In this document: positions 8,164-8,404 of the stretch, piece by piece
Position numbering within the stretch: position 1 is the first letter of the stretch
How the letters are laid out: each line of letters opens with the position of its first letter
Assembly (NCBI GenBank): GCA_017989575.1
Contig: JAGNPP010000099.1
Span: forward strand, 1 to 8,404
Source of the DNA: Chryseobacterium sp.
Lineage (GTDB): Bacteria; Bacteroidota; Bacteroidia; Flavobacteriales; Weeksellaceae
Direction of reading: 5' to 3'
Length of the DNA stretch: 8,404 bases
Translations under genes and position numbers: made by a program
The notes under the pieces: generated by a model
What the model was told of the DNA's origin: nothing
The model's database searches: none
What the model saw: only the letters and a program-made list of their open reading frames with translations

Positions 8164-8184
8164 AATAGTTTCCTAGTTTTTGTT
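8158..8184. promoter_or_regulatory. candidate TetR operator: imperfect palindrome over the -33 box
   Basis: AACAAAAATAG (8158-8168) and CTAGTTTTTGTT (8173-8184) form an inverted repeat that is perfect apart from one extra G in the right arm, around the spacer TTTC. The left arm covers the -33 TTTG box, so a dimer bound here would block RNA polymerase. The length (27 bases) is in the range of TetR operators. The site also contains a direct repeat TAGTTT-CC-TAGTTT (8166-8179). The arms are AT-rich, so chance occurrence is possible. Confidence 0.35.
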
Positions 8185-8308
8185 AAAATATTTAGATAGT
8201 TGTAATGGTTAACTTTTAGAGAATGTTTAATTTAATCTCAGTACATGAGAAATCATGTTTCGCTTTACTATTCTTTTACCCGTTGTGCATTTAGAAATAT
8301 AGGAAAAA

Positions 8309-8377
8309 AGATTGTTCATTTGATTAAAAAATCGTATATTTACCTGACTACCAATCACTTAAATACATGAACAATCT
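8309..8377. repeat. 11-bp inverted repeat enclosing the transposase leader (right copy)
   Basis: Arms AGATTGTTCAT (8309-8319) and ATGAACAATCT (8367-8377) are perfectly complementary. The second arm begins with the transposase ATG. The first arm lies upstream of the predicted transcription start near 8346-8350, so the native mRNA would lack it, while read-through RNA could pair the arms and bury the start codon. Confidence 0.6.
8311..8342 (+). promoter_or_regulatory. candidate transposase promoter in right IS copy
   Basis: ATTG (8311-8314), 20 bases, then TATATTTA (8335-8342) resemble the Bacteroidota -33 and -7 boxes with one mismatch each. A start near 8346-8350 would leave a leader of roughly 20 bases before the ATG at 8367. 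The call is based on consensus only. Confidence 0.4.
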
Positions 8378-8404
8378 CATTCAAAATTACGAAATTATTT
8401 TAAA
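8367..8404 (+). CDS. transposase, first 12 codons only (right IS copy)
   Basis: ATG at 8367 opens a frame reading MNNLIQNYEIIL, plus two bases of codon 13, that runs off the window end. It is the same frame as at 37-1 on the minus strand. The residues seen resemble the start of flavobacterial IS982-type transposases, but this is too short for a firm family call. Confidence 0.55.
   Translation, partial: MNNLIQNYEIIL

Larger units (their letters stand above)
8278..8404 (+). mobile_element. 5' end of an insertion sequence, right copy (probable IS982 family), truncated by window edge
   Basis: This begins with the tip ACCCGTTGTGCATTTAG and is the perfect reverse complement of the left copy over 126 bases. 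The transposase points out of the window to the right. It lies 155 bases upstream of the tetR start and 114 bases beyond the -33 box, so the operon promoter is physically intact. No strong promoter directed from this IS end back into the operon was seen. The other end of the element and the target duplication lie outside the window. Confidence 0.8.

Noticed and set aside
8236..8250. Short hairpin TCTCA-GTACA-TGAGA upstream of tetR
   Set aside because: The arms are only 5 bases and there is no T-run after them; this is expected by chance in a 155-bp spacer and is not a convincing terminator or operator.
8123..8277. Possible small gene or RNA between tetR and the right IS
   Set aside because: There is no start codon with a useful open frame and no tRNA, riboswitch or RNA-gene-like structure; the segment is explained by the operon promoter and AT-rich spacer.
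1..8404. CRISPR array, tRNA or rRNA genes, phage attachment sites, defence genes
   Set aside because: No regularly spaced repeats, cloverleaf or rRNA-like stretches, integrase or defence-type proteins were seen on either strand.

Overview
The window looks like chromosomal DNA from a member of the Bacteroidota, most likely a flavobacterium of the Chryseobacterium/Riemerella type (Weeksellaceae). The DNA is AT-rich, a textbook Bacteroidota promoter (TTTG-N18-TATATTTG) sits upstream of the efflux operon, Shine-Dalgarno sequences are not evident, and all proteins have a flavobacterial flavour. The genus is an inference and cannot be fixed from the sequence alone.

Layout. The first 126 bases and the last 127 bases are perfect reverse complements of each other. 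Each is the 5' end of the same insertion sequence (terminal repeat ACCCGTTGTGCATTTAG, then a leader, then the first 12 codons of a transposase), with the transposases pointing out of the window on both sides. Inside the left copy's junction, on the + strand, is a tex gene that has lost about its first 190 codons to the insertion (114-1691). A convergent, probably bidirectional terminator (about 1734-1776) separates it from a four-gene minus-strand operon, read from right to left: a TetR-family regulator (8122-7514), a TolC-family outer-membrane channel (7454-6105), a periplasmic adaptor (6049-4988) and an RND inner-membrane transporter of the HAE1 type (4983-1795). A 155-bp region between tetR and the right IS holds the operon promoter and a candidate operator.

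How it works together. The last three genes encode all parts of a tripartite drug/amphiphile efflux pump. The regulator is the first gene of the same transcript, so it probably represses its own operon. No other complete operon is present.

The most notable points are the IS copies at both ends (a composite-transposon-like arrangement, or simply a short-read contig that ends in a multi-copy IS), the IS-truncated tex, a dyad in the IS leader that would hide the transposase start codon in read-through transcripts, and the nearly leaderless tetR promoter with an overlapping palindrome. I found no evidence of a wholly new system: the gene content is a standard efflux operon plus a broken housekeeping gene.
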